Source: Tropicibacter oceani
GTDB taxonomy: Bacteria; Pseudomonadota; Alphaproteobacteria; Rhodobacterales; Rhodobacteraceae
Direction: 5' to 3'
Assembly (NCBI RefSeq): GCF_029958925.1
Contig: NZ_CP124616.1
Location: forward strand, 868,001 to 932,000
Length of the DNA stretch: 64,000 nucleotides
In this document: piece after piece, positions 8,264-19,055 of the stretch
Layout: each line of letters starts with the position of its first letter
Position numbering within the stretch: the first letter of the stretch is position 1
Program-made: the position numbers and the translations under genes
The notes under the pieces: generated by a model
The model's input: the letters and a program-made list of their open reading frames with translations, nothing else
The model's database searches: none
What the model was told of the DNA's origin: nothing

Positions 8264-10534
8264 CTAGGGCTGGAACAGGCGGACGGGCAGCATGTAGCGC
8301 GGCACCCATTCCAGCCAGGCCACATCGGTCGGCCCGACGATCCAGTCGATGGCCTGCCAGCCAGCGCCGTCACGGCGCAGCAGGACCATGACCACATCGC
8401 TCATGGCGTCGGCGGCCCAGTCGCTGGCATAGTTGGTGCGCAGCCAGTTCAGCGGCGTGCCGTCGGCGTTGACGGGGGTCGCCTGAAGATAGGCCCAATG
8501 CCCGTCGCTGTTCAGCACATCCACGACGAAAATCACGTGCTGGCCGATGGCGGGCACGATCGGCACCCGGGCGGCATCCATGATGGCCGAGCGTTCGGCG
8601 CTGCCGCGCTGCGGGGTGTACAAGGCGCCCACCGGCGCATCGGTCATGCCGACACCGGGGCTGGCCGGTCTTGGGGGCGTCGCGGCGGGGGGCTGGGTAA
8701 TCGGGCGCGGGGCCTGTGCCGGCGGTTGCGGCACGGCGGCGGTTTGCGGAGGTTGCGGCACGGCCATGGTCTGCGGGGTCAGGTCGGGCGGCGGTCCAAA
8801 GCTGCCCGCCATATGGGCCACCACGGCGCTGAATTCGGATTCGCGTTCCGGCGGATAGCTGATTTCAAAGGTTCGGGTCAGCCCGTCCAAATCGCGGATC
8901 ACGCGGCGGATCACGGTCTTGCCATCACGCGCCCCGGCCATCTGGTAGGCGCCCTGTTCGGGCTGGTCATAGTACAACGGCGCCAAGCTGGCGCGGTCCT
9001 CGGCGCGCATGCCATCAAGACCAAGGTCCAGCGCGTCGTATTGCGCAAAGACGTAAAAGCTGGCCTGCCCATCGACCGATCGAAAGCTGCGCCCGTCGCC
9101 ATTTGCGGGCGGCGGATCGGCCTGAAAATAGGTGCCGGGATAGGAAATGCTGACGCCATGGCGGGCGTTGCGATACAGCGTATAGCCCGAGGCATCGGTT
9201 TCAAAGACATCCTCGCCCCATGCAGCAGCGGCGGGGTCCGGGGCAGGCGGCGCAGGGGGCTGCGGGGTTGCAACGGGGGCCCCGGGCGCCGCGGCCTGCT
9301 GCTGCGGTTCGGATGTCTGCGGCGGCGGTGCGCCGCAGGGCGCGGCGGCTTTTGGCATGGTGATCTGCAACCGGGTCAGGATTTCCCGGTATTCTAGGCC
9401 ATTCTGAAACCCGGCGGGGCCGCTCAGCAGCATGACCAGCGGCATGCCCGGTTCGGGGCAGTTGTCCCAGACGGTCAGTTCGGTGCCGTTCAGGCCATAT
9501 TCCTGCGCGGGGGCATTGCCTTGCCATGTGGGAATGGCGCTGGCCCCGGGTGCCAGTCCGGCCAGTTCCTTGGTCGCGGGGTCGCCATACAGGAACCGCA
9601 CCCGCAAGGCTCCGCCGGGGGCGCTGTAATCGCCGCTTTCATGGGTGGCGATGCCGCTCCAACCGGCGGGCAAGGTCACGGTGACCAGCGTGCCGAACAG
9701 GGTCTTGACCTGCTCGGCGCCCGTGCCCGTGGCCATCGTGGGCGGTGCGGCGGGTTCGGCCTGATGCACCTTGCCCAGCCGCAAAGAGGCCAGAACGGTA
9801 TCGCGGATCGCAGGATCGACCGGGTCGGCGCCACCGACCGCGCCAAAGGCCATGTTGATCGGCTCCGCGTCTTCGCCCAGCAGGCTGCGGGTCATGTAAA
9901 CGCGCATCTGCGCCGGGATGCCGCCCATGTCCATGGTGACATCCGCCCAATCCAGCACTTCGTCGCCAAGCGTGATGTCGCCCCTTGCCTGCAGGCTGCC
10001 GCCCTCATCCTCGAGGTCGTCCAAAAGCCCGTCGATGGTCGTGCCGCTGACATCGTCCAGCGCGACCGAGATGAGCTGCCCCCGCGGAACAGAAGCATCG
10101 CCGACAAAGACCGCGCGCGCGCCGTCCTTTTCCTCCATCGTCTTCCAGCCGGGGGGCAGGGCAATGCGGCTGTCCTGCATGTCGAACCAGATCCAGTCGG
10201 CGGGCGGATCGGCGGGGGTGATGCCGCTGTCGTTGGCGTTGGCGGCAGGCGCGGGTGCAGGCGGGCTGTCCACGGGCGTCGCTGAGGATTGGGCAAGATC
10301 CAGGTCAAAATCCCCCCAGTCGGCCGCCTCAGGTGGGGCGCCAGGATCAAGGCTGATCCCCGGGACGCTCAGCGGGGGCAGGGCCGCCGCATCGAGCGGG
10401 CCAAGCAGATCGTCAAGCGGGCGTTCCTGCGCCGGGGCAAGGGTGGCACGCCCCAGATCGGCCAGGGTTTCCGCCTGGGCGGGCAAGCATAGCATCAAGG
10501 CGCACAGACCTGCGCCGGCAAATAGCGTTTTCAT
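8264..10534 (-). CDS. Large exported protein with repeated PGW/PsbP-like modules, function unknown
   Basis: A 756-residue protein with a clear signal peptide (MKTLFAGAGLCALMLCLPAQA) and no other membrane helix. The chain has three related-looking modules separated by Pro/Ala linkers. Module one has LPPGWKTMEE, module two LPAGWSGIAT and module three has VSISYPGTYF. The openings resemble PsbP/Mog1-like folds. A long PQPP-rich linker leads to a distinct C-terminal domain ending in MLPVRLFQP, with SH3-like spacing. The ATG at 10534 is preferred over 10576. It starts 1 nt after the stop of the upstream exported protein, so the two are co-expressed. I do not recognise the protein. Confidence 0.75.
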   Translation of the reverse strand: MKTLFAGAGLCALMLCLPAQAETLADLGRATLAPAQERPLDDLLGPLDAAALPPLSVPGISLDPGAPPEAADWGDFDLDLAQSSATPVDSPPAPAPAANANDSGITPADPPADWIWFDMQDSRIALPPGWKTMEEKDGARAVFVGDASVPRGQLISVALDDVSGTTIDGLLDDLEDEGGSLQARGDITLGDEVLDWADVTMDMGGIPAQMRVYMTRSLLGEDAEPINMAFGAVGGADPVDPAIRDTVLASLRLGKVHQAEPAAPPTMATGTGAEQVKTLFGTLVTVTLPAGWSGIATHESGDYSAPGGALRVRFLYGDPATKELAGLAPGASAIPTWQGNAPAQEYGLNGTELTVWDNCPEPGMPLVMLLSGPAGFQNGLEYREILTRLQITMPKAAAPCGAPPPQTSEPQQQAAAPGAPVATPQPPAPPAPDPAAAAWGEDVFETDASGYTLYRNARHGVSISYPGTYFQADPPPANGDGRSFRSVDGQASFYVFAQYDALDLGLDGMRAEDRASLAPLYYDQPEQGAYQMAGARDGKTVIRRVIRDLDGLTRTFEISYPPERESEFSAVVAHMAGSFGPPPDLTPQTMAVPQPPQTAAVPQPPAQAPRPITQPPAATPPRPASPGVGMTDAPVGALYTPQRGSAERSAIMDAARVPIVPAIGQHVIFVVDVLNSDGHWAYLQATPVNADGTPLNWLRTNYASDWAADAMSDVVMVLLRRDGAGWQAIDWIVGPTDVAWLEWVPRYMLPVRLFQP

Positions 10535-10535
10535 C

Positions 10536-12347
10536 TCAGTTTCCTTCTGTGCCCTGCGGCAGGCTGGGGACGGCAATGCCCATCTGCTGGAACATGGTCG
10601 GGTCGATCCTGGACATGGCCTTGCGCATTTCGTCGATCATCCGGCGGCTGGCAGGATCGTCCATCGGGTAATAGGTCTTGCCCTGCCCGATATCGGCAAA
10701 GACCCCCTTCATGGTGACCGTGCCATCGCTGGTGCAGCTGACGCGGCTGACACTCGCCCCGGTCACCCGCTCGCGTTCGCGGTCAAAACGGCATTTGCCC
10801 TCGGCATAATCGCCCTGCCTGGTGAACAGCGAGACGTTGCAATCCTTCATCGCCGCAAGCCCCTGATAGCGCGGCTCGCCCAGGTGCAGCTGCGTGCCAT
10901 AAAGCCACAACCCGGGCGAGGCCGAGGCCCACTGCCCGGTCGCGCCGTCATAGGAGCCAAGCACGATCTGGCCATTGGCCAATTGCGCGAAATCCAGGAT
11001 CTGGCTGGGGCCGGCGGCAAAGGTGCGGCGTTCTTCGTCCAACACCTCTCCGGCCAGGGTCCGGGTTTCGCGGGTGCAGCGCCGGTCGCCTTCGTCCAGT
11101 TGCATCCTTGTGACGATCGGGGTGACCGGCTGGCCAAAGATCGCTGCCGCCATGCTGCCCTTGACGGTCAGCGGGGCCTGCAGCGTGGTGCCTTGCGCGG
11201 TCTCAACAACGATGGTGTCCGGCAGCCCGGCCTTCATCCATGCGAAGGTGGTGAAATCCAGCGCAAAGGTGCCCTGCGCCGACAGCGGCCCACCCCAATC
11301 GTCACCGCTGCGGGTCGGAATGCGGACGCGGGCGCCGTCCATGCCCCAGGCGGTCACGTCCAGATGGATCGGGTAGTTCATCTTGAACCGCAGGTCGCGG
11401 TTCAGTTGGTCCACCAGTCGGCGCATGTGCAGCGCCTTGGCGCGCTGCGCGATTTCCGGCATCACATCCCTTGCGATCATCGCCAGCAGCGCATCCTTGT
11501 GTTCGGCGCGCAGGTCATCAAGGATCGTCTGGCTTAGCCCGCTTGAACCGCCGCCGGTGCGGGAGGCATCCGAGTAAAAGGCGATCTGTTCCAGCGTGGC
11601 ACTGCCGACATAGCGGTCAAGCTCTGCCATCAACCCCGCGCGAAAGGGATCGGCGCCCGGGGCCTTCTCTTGACCGGGTTTTGGCTGGGCGGTTTCGTAC
11701 AGCGCCCAGACCAGCGATTTCCAATCGTTCAGGGTGCGGGCGACGGACGGGTCTTCGCGGAAAAAGCGTTGCAGATCGGGGCGCCAGCGGTCGCGATAGA
11801 TGTTGCGCCCGCCTGCCTCGACCTCGCGCAGGGTGATGTCAAAGATGAACAGCGTGGTGCCTGCGGTCTGAAGCGCCGCCCAGCCATAGTTGGAAATGGC
11901 AAAGCTGATGACCCCCTTGTAGGCGCCGACGGCAGCGGCATCCTGCTTGCCCTGCAATAGGTCGTTGGCGACGGTCACGCCGGTGAACAGGACACCGGCA
12001 TAGGTCATGACGGTGTTCACGCCGTTCAACGATGCTACCTGCCCGACGTTTTCGGCCAGGGTGCTGATGACGCCCGTGCCGCCAAAGACATCGCCAAACA
12101 GGGTCAACCCGTTGTTCAGCGCCTCTTGTTGCCGGGCGGCTTCGCGATCAGAGGCAATGGCATTGGCCAGGGCGGTCACGCGATCCGTGGCAAAGCGGAA
12201 GTCCATGGCATCCGGGCCCAGCTGATAGCGCACCACCTCTTCCGAGGGGCCCGAGCCCTGGGTGATGGTTTCGATCGGCGCAGCGGTCAGGGCCAGCGGC
12301 GCGGCGGTCAAGGCAATTGCGGTGGCGGCGATCTTTCCCAGGTGCAT
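10536..12347 (-). CDS. Exported protein of unknown function, first gene of a secreted pair
   Basis: A 603-residue protein starting at ATG 12347, with AGGACAG just upstream as ribosome site and a signal peptide (MHLGKIAATAIALTAAPLA). Residues ~90-150 hold moderately hydrophobic Gly/Ala-rich stretches (TYAGVLFTGVTVAND, ISNYGWAALQTAGTTLF) that could be weak membrane segments or a helical core. The C-terminal third is beta-rich and contains paired Cys residues, compatible with a periplasmic or surface protein. It sits 1 nt from the next exported gene. No family was recognised. Confidence 0.72.
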   Translation of the reverse strand: MHLGKIAATAIALTAAPLALTAAPIETITQGSGPSEEVVRYQLGPDAMDFRFATDRVTALANAIASDREAARQQEALNNGLTLFGDVFGGTGVISTLAENVGQVASLNGVNTVMTYAGVLFTGVTVANDLLQGKQDAAAVGAYKGVISFAISNYGWAALQTAGTTLFIFDITLREVEAGGRNIYRDRWRPDLQRFFREDPSVARTLNDWKSLVWALYETAQPKPGQEKAPGADPFRAGLMAELDRYVGSATLEQIAFYSDASRTGGGSSGLSQTILDDLRAEHKDALLAMIARDVMPEIAQRAKALHMRRLVDQLNRDLRFKMNYPIHLDVTAWGMDGARVRIPTRSGDDWGGPLSAQGTFALDFTTFAWMKAGLPDTIVVETAQGTTLQAPLTVKGSMAAAIFGQPVTPIVTRMQLDEGDRRCTRETRTLAGEVLDEERRTFAAGPSQILDFAQLANGQIVLGSYDGATGQWASASPGLWLYGTQLHLGEPRYQGLAAMKDCNVSLFTRQGDYAEGKCRFDRERERVTGASVSRVSCTSDGTVTMKGVFADIGQGKTYYPMDDPASRRMIDEMRKAMSRIDPTMFQQMGIAVPSLPQGTEGN

Positions 12348-12430
12348 CTGTCCTGTCCCCAAACGGTTTCGGGGCAAGTCTAGGCCCGCTGAGGGGCAGC
12401 GACATGATGCAGGTTAAGGTCGGGACAGGA

Positions 12431-14011
12431 TCAGGGGTTTTTTGCGCCAAGCGCGGCAATTTCCGCGCGATGCGCCTGCATCCGCAGGAACACCTGATAG
12501 TCGCGTTCATACAGCGCCTGCGCCGCGGGATCGGGGGTCTTGATCACGGGGTCGGCGGCCATGTCGCGGGCGATGGGGCCAATCGCGGAATCCTTGTCCA
12601 GGCAGGCAAAGGCCAGTGTCGCGGTGCCCAGCAGGATGGTGTCCTGGCCCTGGTGCCGCAGGATGCGCCGCCCGGTGACATCGGCAAACAACTGCGCCAA
12701 AAGATCGCTTTGGGCCAGGCCGCCGACCATCGCAAGATCGCTTGTGTCCAGGTTCTCGCCGCTGGCATGAGAGATGATCTGCCGCACCCCCAGCGCCAGA
12801 GACAGCGCCGCACGCCAATACAGCGCGCACAGCGCGTCAAAGCTGCGATCCAGCGACAACCCGCTGATCACGCCCCTGGCCATCGGATCGCTGAGCGGTG
12901 AGCGGTTGCCGTTGAAATCCGGCAGCACATGGATATGTCCGCCAAAGCCCGGGCCATGCTGGGCCAGCAGCGCGCCAAGCCGGGCGGTGACATCGGAATG
13001 ACCGGGGCGGTTGCCGTCGCCCGTGCGCGGCCAGCTGTCCAGAACATGGTCCAGCAGGGCACCGGCGGCCGATTGCCCGCCTTCGCTGACCCAGCGGCCG
13101 GGCATGGCGGCGTCGCGGTACGGACCCCAAAGCCCCGCGCGGTAAAGCGGTTCTTTGCTGACAGACATGATGCAGTTCGATGTGCCGGTGATCAGGGTCT
13201 GCTGCAGGTCGGGCGCCGTGCCTTTCGGGAACAGGCCGTGGGTGCCGATGGCCCCGGCAAAGGCATCTATGATCCCGGTTGCCACCTTGGTGCCGGTGGC
13301 AAGGCCAAGCGCATCGGCGCTGGCCGCAGTCAGGGTGCCTGCGGTGGTGCCGACTGGGGCCGGGGGGGCGGTCAGCCCGGCCTTTTGCGGTAGATCGGGC
13401 AGGCCGACCTGTGTCAGAAAATCGTGCTGCCAGCCGCCAGAGGCCGGAAGGTAGGGCCATTTCGCCGCCGCAGCACAGGCCGACCGCACCGCCTGTCCGG
13501 TGCTGCGCAGGACCAGATAGTCGCTCAGATCGCCGGCATATCCCAGCGCGGCCCACAGGTCCGGGCGATGGGTTTTCAGCCACATCAGCTTGGGCGTCTG
13601 CATTTCCGGCGACATGGCCTGGCCAAGGTGACGGATCAGCGCGTGGCCGGTGGCGGTGCATCGTTCCGCCTCGGCCAGGGCGCGGTGATCGAACCAGGCG
13701 ATGGTGTCGCGCCCATCCGGGCCCAGCGGCAAGGGCGCGTGATCGCGATCCAGCAGGACAAGGGAACAGGTGGCATCGAAGGCCAGGGCGCTGACCTGAT
13801 CGGCCTGCACGCCGCTGCTGCGCACGGCCGCCCTTACCGCATCGCAGACGGCGCGCCAGATATCCCCCGAGGCGTATTCGCCAACATGCCCTTCGCCTTC
13901 GTGAACCGGGAACCCGCTGACCTGACGCGACAGCATTTCGCCGTCGGAATCGAAGATACCGGCGCGGGCGCTGAGTGTCCCGACGTCCACGGCGCAGACA
14001 TAGCGTGTCAT
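12431..14011 (-). CDS. FGGY-family pentulose/carbohydrate kinase
   Basis: A sugar kinase of 526 residues. It has the N-terminal ATPase phosphate motif AVDVGTLSARAGIFD, an Asp-containing AWFDHRA, the FNGNRSPLSDP signature and MVGGLAQSDLLAQ near the C-terminus. These match the ribulokinase-like FGGY subgroup, which phosphorylates D-ribulose or another ketopentose. It is the last gene of the polyol operon, after the dehydrogenase and the HAD phosphatase, so it should trap the ketose made by the dehydrogenase. D-xylulose or D-fructose kinase activity is a possible alternative. Confidence 0.85.
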   Translation of the reverse strand: MTRYVCAVDVGTLSARAGIFDSDGEMLSRQVSGFPVHEGEGHVGEYASGDIWRAVCDAVRAAVRSSGVQADQVSALAFDATCSLVLLDRDHAPLPLGPDGRDTIAWFDHRALAEAERCTATGHALIRHLGQAMSPEMQTPKLMWLKTHRPDLWAALGYAGDLSDYLVLRSTGQAVRSACAAAAKWPYLPASGGWQHDFLTQVGLPDLPQKAGLTAPPAPVGTTAGTLTAASADALGLATGTKVATGIIDAFAGAIGTHGLFPKGTAPDLQQTLITGTSNCIMSVSKEPLYRAGLWGPYRDAAMPGRWVSEGGQSAAGALLDHVLDSWPRTGDGNRPGHSDVTARLGALLAQHGPGFGGHIHVLPDFNGNRSPLSDPMARGVISGLSLDRSFDALCALYWRAALSLALGVRQIISHASGENLDTSDLAMVGGLAQSDLLAQLFADVTGRRILRHQGQDTILLGTATLAFACLDKDSAIGPIARDMAADPVIKTPDPAAQALYERDYQVFLRMQAHRAEIAALGAKNP

Positions 14012-14024
14012 CTGATCACCGGGG

Positions 14025-14714
14025 TCAGGCGAGGGTTTGAATCAACGAAGGAAGATCGCTCATGTCCGAGATGATCGCCCTTGGCGCAAGTTTTGCAACC
14101 TTTTCGCGCAGGTTTGCCGGTTCGGCGTGCGACCCACCGACAAAGGCAATGACCTGCATGCCCGCGGCCTGGGCGGCCTGGATGCCTGCGGGGCTATCTT
14201 CGATGACTACGCAATCCTCGGGCGCGACATCGAACTGCCGGGCTGCGTGCAGGAACAGATCGGGCGCGGGTTTGCCGCGCTGAACCATGGTGGCGCTGAA
14301 GATATTGGGTTCGAACAGGTCACGCTGGCCGGTCAGGTCCAGCGAAAGGCGGATGCGATCCGGCTGGCTGGACGAGGCGACGCAGCTGCGCCAGGGCAGG
14401 GCCAGGATCGCCTCGGAGACGCCCGGGATCGCCCGCAGATCCTGTCGAAAGCGCAGGTAAAGACGGTTGCGCATCTCGGTCAGACGATCCTGCGTAAGAT
14501 CAACGCCACGGGTGTCGTGCAACCAGTTGGAAATGGTCGAAAGGCTACGGCCAAGCAAATGGTCATAGCCCTCCTGTACAGTCAAAGGGCAATCGGCTTC
14601 GGCAAGGATGTCCAACATCACCGCAAGCGAGATTGGCTCACTGTCGACAAGGACACCGTCGCAGTCGAAGATCACCAACCCGTTGCGCTTTGCCTCTTGC
14701 ACGGTATCACGCAC
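14025..14714 (-). CDS. HAD-superfamily sugar-phosphate phosphatase
   Basis: A 229-residue HAD subfamily IA hydrolase with all four motifs: IFDCDGVLVDSE, the Ser in VASSSQPDR, the Lys in GKPAPDLF and the acidic pair in VIEDSPAG. The start is a GTG at 14714 that overlaps the dehydrogenase stop by 8 nt, so it is coupled to it. Homologous positions in polyol operons often carry a phosphoglycolate- or sugar-phosphate-type phosphatase. The natural substrate is not evident. It may clear a toxic phosphorylated by-product. Confidence 0.85.
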   Translation of the reverse strand: MRDTVQEAKRNGLVIFDCDGVLVDSEPISLAVMLDILAEADCPLTVQEGYDHLLGRSLSTISNWLHDTRGVDLTQDRLTEMRNRLYLRFRQDLRAIPGVSEAILALPWRSCVASSSQPDRIRLSLDLTGQRDLFEPNIFSATMVQRGKPAPDLFLHAARQFDVAPEDCVVIEDSPAGIQAAQAAGMQVIAFVGGSHAEPANLREKVAKLAPRAIISDMSDLPSLIQTLA

Positions 14715-16179
14715 CTTCCACGTACCGTGTCAGGGCCGCCTTTGTACCGTCGGCCCAAAGTGCGTTCAGCCAGAACGCGAACCGTTCGGCAAAGGCCGCG
14801 TGACCGGCGAGATCGCCATAGACGGCCTCTTGTTCCAGCCAGGCTTGCGGGCGGTCCTTTGCCTGCAGGGCGGTTGCCTTCAACTGATCCCAGTTCGGAT
14901 CGTTGGGGGCGATTTCCGCGCCCGCGTCCGTCGTTCCGGCGCAATAGCGGCACCACAGCGCGCATTCCAGCGCCAGCCCTTCGAACCGGCTGCCTGCGGC
15001 CAGCGCGTCGCGCAGGGCAGGGATCACGAATTTCGGCTGACGGTTGGTCCCGTCCAGGCAAAGACGCCGGATGGTATCGCCGATCTTGGGGTTCGAGAAC
15101 CGTTCTTCGATCTTGTCGAAATAGGCGTTGGTGTTGGTCTCGGGAACCGGGGGGATCTGCGGGATGATCTCGGTTTCCTCGATCTTGCGCAGAAAGGCAC
15201 GGATCAGCGGGTGTTCCATGGCTTCGTGGACAAAGTGGATGTCTAGCAGGCCCGCCGGATAGGCAATGACCGCGTGGCCCGCGTTCAGGATGCGCAGCTT
15301 CATCAACTCGAAGGGCGTCACATCCTCGGCGAACTGCACACCGGCCTTTTCAAGCGGCGGGCGCCCCAGGGGAAAGTTGTCCTCGAGAACCCACTGGGTG
15401 AAATCCTCGCAGAAGACCGGCCAGCCGTCCTCGATCCCGAAGTCTTCCTTCAGGATGTTGCGTTCGCGGTCGGTGGTTGCCGGGGTGATCCGATCGACCA
15501 TTGCGTTCGGAAAGGCGACATTGGCTTCGATCCAGTCGGCGAAGTCGGGGTCCGACAGGCGGGCCAGTCCGGTCAGCGTGCGCCGGGTGACCGATCCGTT
15601 GTGCGGAATGTTGTCACAGCACATCACGGTGAACGGCGGGGTCCCGGCATCCTTGCGGGCGCGCAGGGCGGCCAGCATCATGCCAAAGACGGTCTTGGGC
15701 GCGGCCGGGTTGGCCGCGTCGTGTTGAATGTCCGGATGCGCAGGGTTGAAGTTGTCCTTGGCATCCAGGAAATAACCGCCCTCGGTGATGGTGAGCGAGA
15801 CGATACGGATATCGTCCTGCACCATCCGGGCGATGGTCGCGGCGGCGTCGCCCGGCTCGATGAAATCAATCATCGAGCCAAGAACGCGCGCCTCGCTTTT
15901 GTCGGCTTCCTGTTCGACCAGGGTGGTCAACCAGTCCTGGGTCTTGAGGATTTCGCGGCCCTTGCGCTCGCCCTCGAAGACGCCGGCGCCGACAAGCGCC
16001 CAGTCGGTTGCTTCGCCCATGTTCATCAGGCTGTCCAGATAGGTCGCCTGATGGGCGCGGTGAAAATTGCCGACCCCAAAGTGCAGGATCCCGGCACGCA
16101 GGGTCGCCCGGTCATAACCGGGACGACCGACGTTTTCGGGCAGGGCGTTCAACGTGGCGTTGGAGAGTTTCAGGGTCAT
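14707..16179 (-). CDS. mtlK: Mannitol 2-dehydrogenase (long-chain polyol dehydrogenase)
   Basis: A 490-residue NAD-dependent polyol dehydrogenase that oxidises D-mannitol to D-fructose; related enzymes also use D-arabitol and sorbitol. The cofactor-binding N-terminus reads LHFGVGNFHRAHQ. The catalytic Lys-Asn-His triad of this family is in KLRILNAGH (about residues 292-300). It follows the ATPase gene and precedes the phosphatase in the same direction. No short-chain sorbitol dehydrogenase (SmoS) is present, so this enzyme must cover the oxidation step alone. Confidence 0.93.
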   Translation of the reverse strand: MTLKLSNATLNALPENVGRPGYDRATLRAGILHFGVGNFHRAHQATYLDSLMNMGEATDWALVGAGVFEGERKGREILKTQDWLTTLVEQEADKSEARVLGSMIDFIEPGDAAATIARMVQDDIRIVSLTITEGGYFLDAKDNFNPAHPDIQHDAANPAAPKTVFGMMLAALRARKDAGTPPFTVMCCDNIPHNGSVTRRTLTGLARLSDPDFADWIEANVAFPNAMVDRITPATTDRERNILKEDFGIEDGWPVFCEDFTQWVLEDNFPLGRPPLEKAGVQFAEDVTPFELMKLRILNAGHAVIAYPAGLLDIHFVHEAMEHPLIRAFLRKIEETEIIPQIPPVPETNTNAYFDKIEERFSNPKIGDTIRRLCLDGTNRQPKFVIPALRDALAAGSRFEGLALECALWCRYCAGTTDAGAEIAPNDPNWDQLKATALQAKDRPQAWLEQEAVYGDLAGHAAFAERFAFWLNALWADGTKAALTRYVEGA

Positions 16180-16200
16180 TTTTCTCTACCGATTTGCGGG

Positions 16201-17205
<1,005 letters not shown>

Positions 17206-17219
17206 TGGTCCCCTCCCTC

Positions 17220-18050
17220 TTATTTAACCGCGCCGAATGTCAGGCCGCGGACAAGTTGTTTCTGGCTGAACCAGCCCATGATCAGGATCGGCGCGATGGC
17301 CATGACCGAAGCCGCCGACAGTTTTGCGTAGAACAGGCCCTCGGGGCTGGAATAGCTGGCGATGAAGGCGGTCAACGGGGCGGCATTTGCAGCCGTCAGG
17401 TTGAGCGTCCAGAACGCTTCGTTCCAGGCGAGGATGACGTTCAGCAGCAGGGTCGAGGCGATGCCCGGCACGGCCATTGGCGTCAGTACGTAGATGATTT
17501 CTTCCTTCAGCGATGCACCGTCCATCCGCGCGGCTTCCAGGATTTCACCGGGAATTTCGCGGAAGTAGGTGTAGAGCATCCAGACGATGATCGGCAGGTT
17601 GATCAGCATCAGGACGATGACAAGGCCAAAGCGGCTGTCCAGGATGCCCAGCTTGATGAAAAGCAGGTAGATCGGGTACAGCACACCAACCGCCGGAAGC
17701 ATCTTGGTCGAGAGCATCCACAGAAGGATGTCCTTGGTCCGCTTGGACGGCACGAAAGCCATCGACCAGGCGGCGGGGATGGCGATGATCACGCCAAGGA
17801 TTGTCGATCCGCCCGCGATGATCACCGAGTTCCACAGGAACTTCATATAGTTCGAACGTTCCTGCACGACGGCATAGTTTTCCAGGGTCCAGTCAAAGAA
17901 GAACCAGACGGGCGGATCCGAGATGGCCTGCCCCTCGGTCTTGAAGCTGGTCAGGATCGTCCAGAGGATCGGGAAGAAGATCAACAGGCCCACGGCCCAG
18001 GCCGCAATGGTGTTGATCGACTTGCGTTTTGTTGTAACGGCACGTGCCAT
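17220..18050 (-). CDS. smoG: Polyol ABC transporter permease (inner membrane)
   Basis: A 276-residue inner-membrane permease of the MalG type with six predicted helices. The cytoplasmic EAA loop, where the ATPase docks, reads [16 protein letters not shown]. It starts at ATG 18050 with GGAGAACC upstream and lies 13 nt after the first permease gene, which fits a tight operon. The C-terminal GLTFGAVK ending is typical of this branch. Confidence 0.93.
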   Translation of the reverse strand: MARAVTTKRKSINTIAAWAVGLLIFFPILWTILTSFKTEGQAISDPPVWFFFDWTLENYAVVQERSNYMKFLWNSVIIAGGSTILGVIIAIPAAWSMAFVPSKRTKDILLWMLSTKMLPAVGVLYPIYLLFIKLGILDSRFGLVIVLMLINLPIIVWMLYTYFREIPGEILEAARMDGASLKEEIIYVLTPMAVPGIASTLLLNVILAWNEAFWTLNLTAANAAPLTAFIASYSSPEGLFYAKLSAASVMAIAPILIMGWFSQKQLVRGLTFGAVK

Positions 18051-18063
18051 GATCAGGTTCTCC

Positions 18064-18930
18064 TCACGCGTCCAGGTTCTTGCCGACGATGCGCATCAGG
18101 AAGATGGCAACGATATTGGCGAGGATGATCGCATAGACACCGCCCGCGGATCCCAACCCGATGTTCTGGCTTTCCAGCACACGCTGGAAGATCAGGTAGG
18201 ACAGGGTCTTGGTTCCGAAAGCGCCACCGGTGGTCACGAAGATCTCGGCAAACAGGCCCAAAAGGAAGATCGTCTGGATCAGGACCACAATGGTGATCGC
18301 CCGGCTCAGGTGCGGCAGGATGATGTACCAGAACCGCTTGAGCGAGGGTGCGCCATCCATTTCGGCCGCTTCCAGCTGTTCGCTGTCCAGGGACTGGATG
18401 GCGGTCAGCAGGATCAGGGTCGCAAAGGGCAGCCACTGCCAGCTGACGATCATGATCAGCGACGGAAGCGACGCCTGTGACAGCCATTGCACCGGCTCGG
18501 CCCCGAAAAAGCGCCATAGATGCGCCAACAGGCCGTTGGTCGGATCCATGAACATGTTCTTCCAGACCAGCGCCGACACCGTCGGCATGACAAAGAAGGG
18601 GGCGATCACGAGGATGCGGACAACGCCCTGGCCCCACATCGGCTGATCCAGAAGGATCGCCAGAAGGATGCCAAGACAGACCGTGATGACAAGCACGCCG
18701 CCAACGATGACCAGAGTGGTCTGGACGCTTGGCCAGAAGGCGCTTGAGGTCACGAAACGCATGTAGTTGTCAAAACCCACCCAGCCGCGGTCGCCGCCGC
18801 TCAGCGGTCTGTAATCTCTGAACGAGAAATACAGCGTCATGATAAGCGGTACCAACATCCAGCCAAGTAGCAGGGTGACGGCCGGCGCCATCATCATCCT
18901 GGCCGCGGACCGCGACTGTTTAGTCGCCAT
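18064..18930 (-). CDS. smoF: Polyol ABC transporter permease (MalF-type)
   Basis: A 288-residue permease, MalF-like. The EAA loop reads EQLEAAEMDGAPSLKR. The ATG at 18930 is preferred over the GTG at 18939 because GGAGG lies about 8 nt upstream of it. It follows the binding-protein gene after a 125-nt gap that contains a strong stem-loop, which probably lowers expression relative to the binding protein. Confidence 0.93.
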   Translation of the reverse strand: MATKQSRSAARMMMAPAVTLLLGWMLVPLIMTLYFSFRDYRPLSGGDRGWVGFDNYMRFVTSSAFWPSVQTTLVIVGGVLVITVCLGILLAILLDQPMWGQGVVRILVIAPFFVMPTVSALVWKNMFMDPTNGLLAHLWRFFGAEPVQWLSQASLPSLIMIVSWQWLPFATLILLTAIQSLDSEQLEAAEMDGAPSLKRFWYIILPHLSRAITIVVLIQTIFLLGLFAEIFVTTGGAFGTKTLSYLIFQRVLESQNIGLGSAGGVYAIILANIVAIFLMRIVGKNLDA

Positions 18931-18984
18931 AACTTCCACCTCCCATATATCCCGGGTCGTAAGCCGCCCTGAGGCGGAGATTGC

Positions 18985-19044
18985 ATTGAAAAAATAAAAG
19001 GGACTAACGAATGATCAGGGGGCGGCGCATGGGCCGCCCCCTGA
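18985..19044 (-). terminator. Intercistronic stem-loop with T-rich tail between smoE and smoF
   Basis: A perfect 12-bp inverted repeat (19015-19026 and 19033-19044, loop of 6) begins 11 nt after the binding-protein stop. On the minus strand it is followed about 14 nt later by a T-rich run near 18990-19002. A partial terminator and mRNA-end protector at this place is common in binding-protein operons. It would make the binding protein more abundant than the permeases. Confidence 0.7.
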
Positions 19045-19055
19045 CTGGGAGGAAA

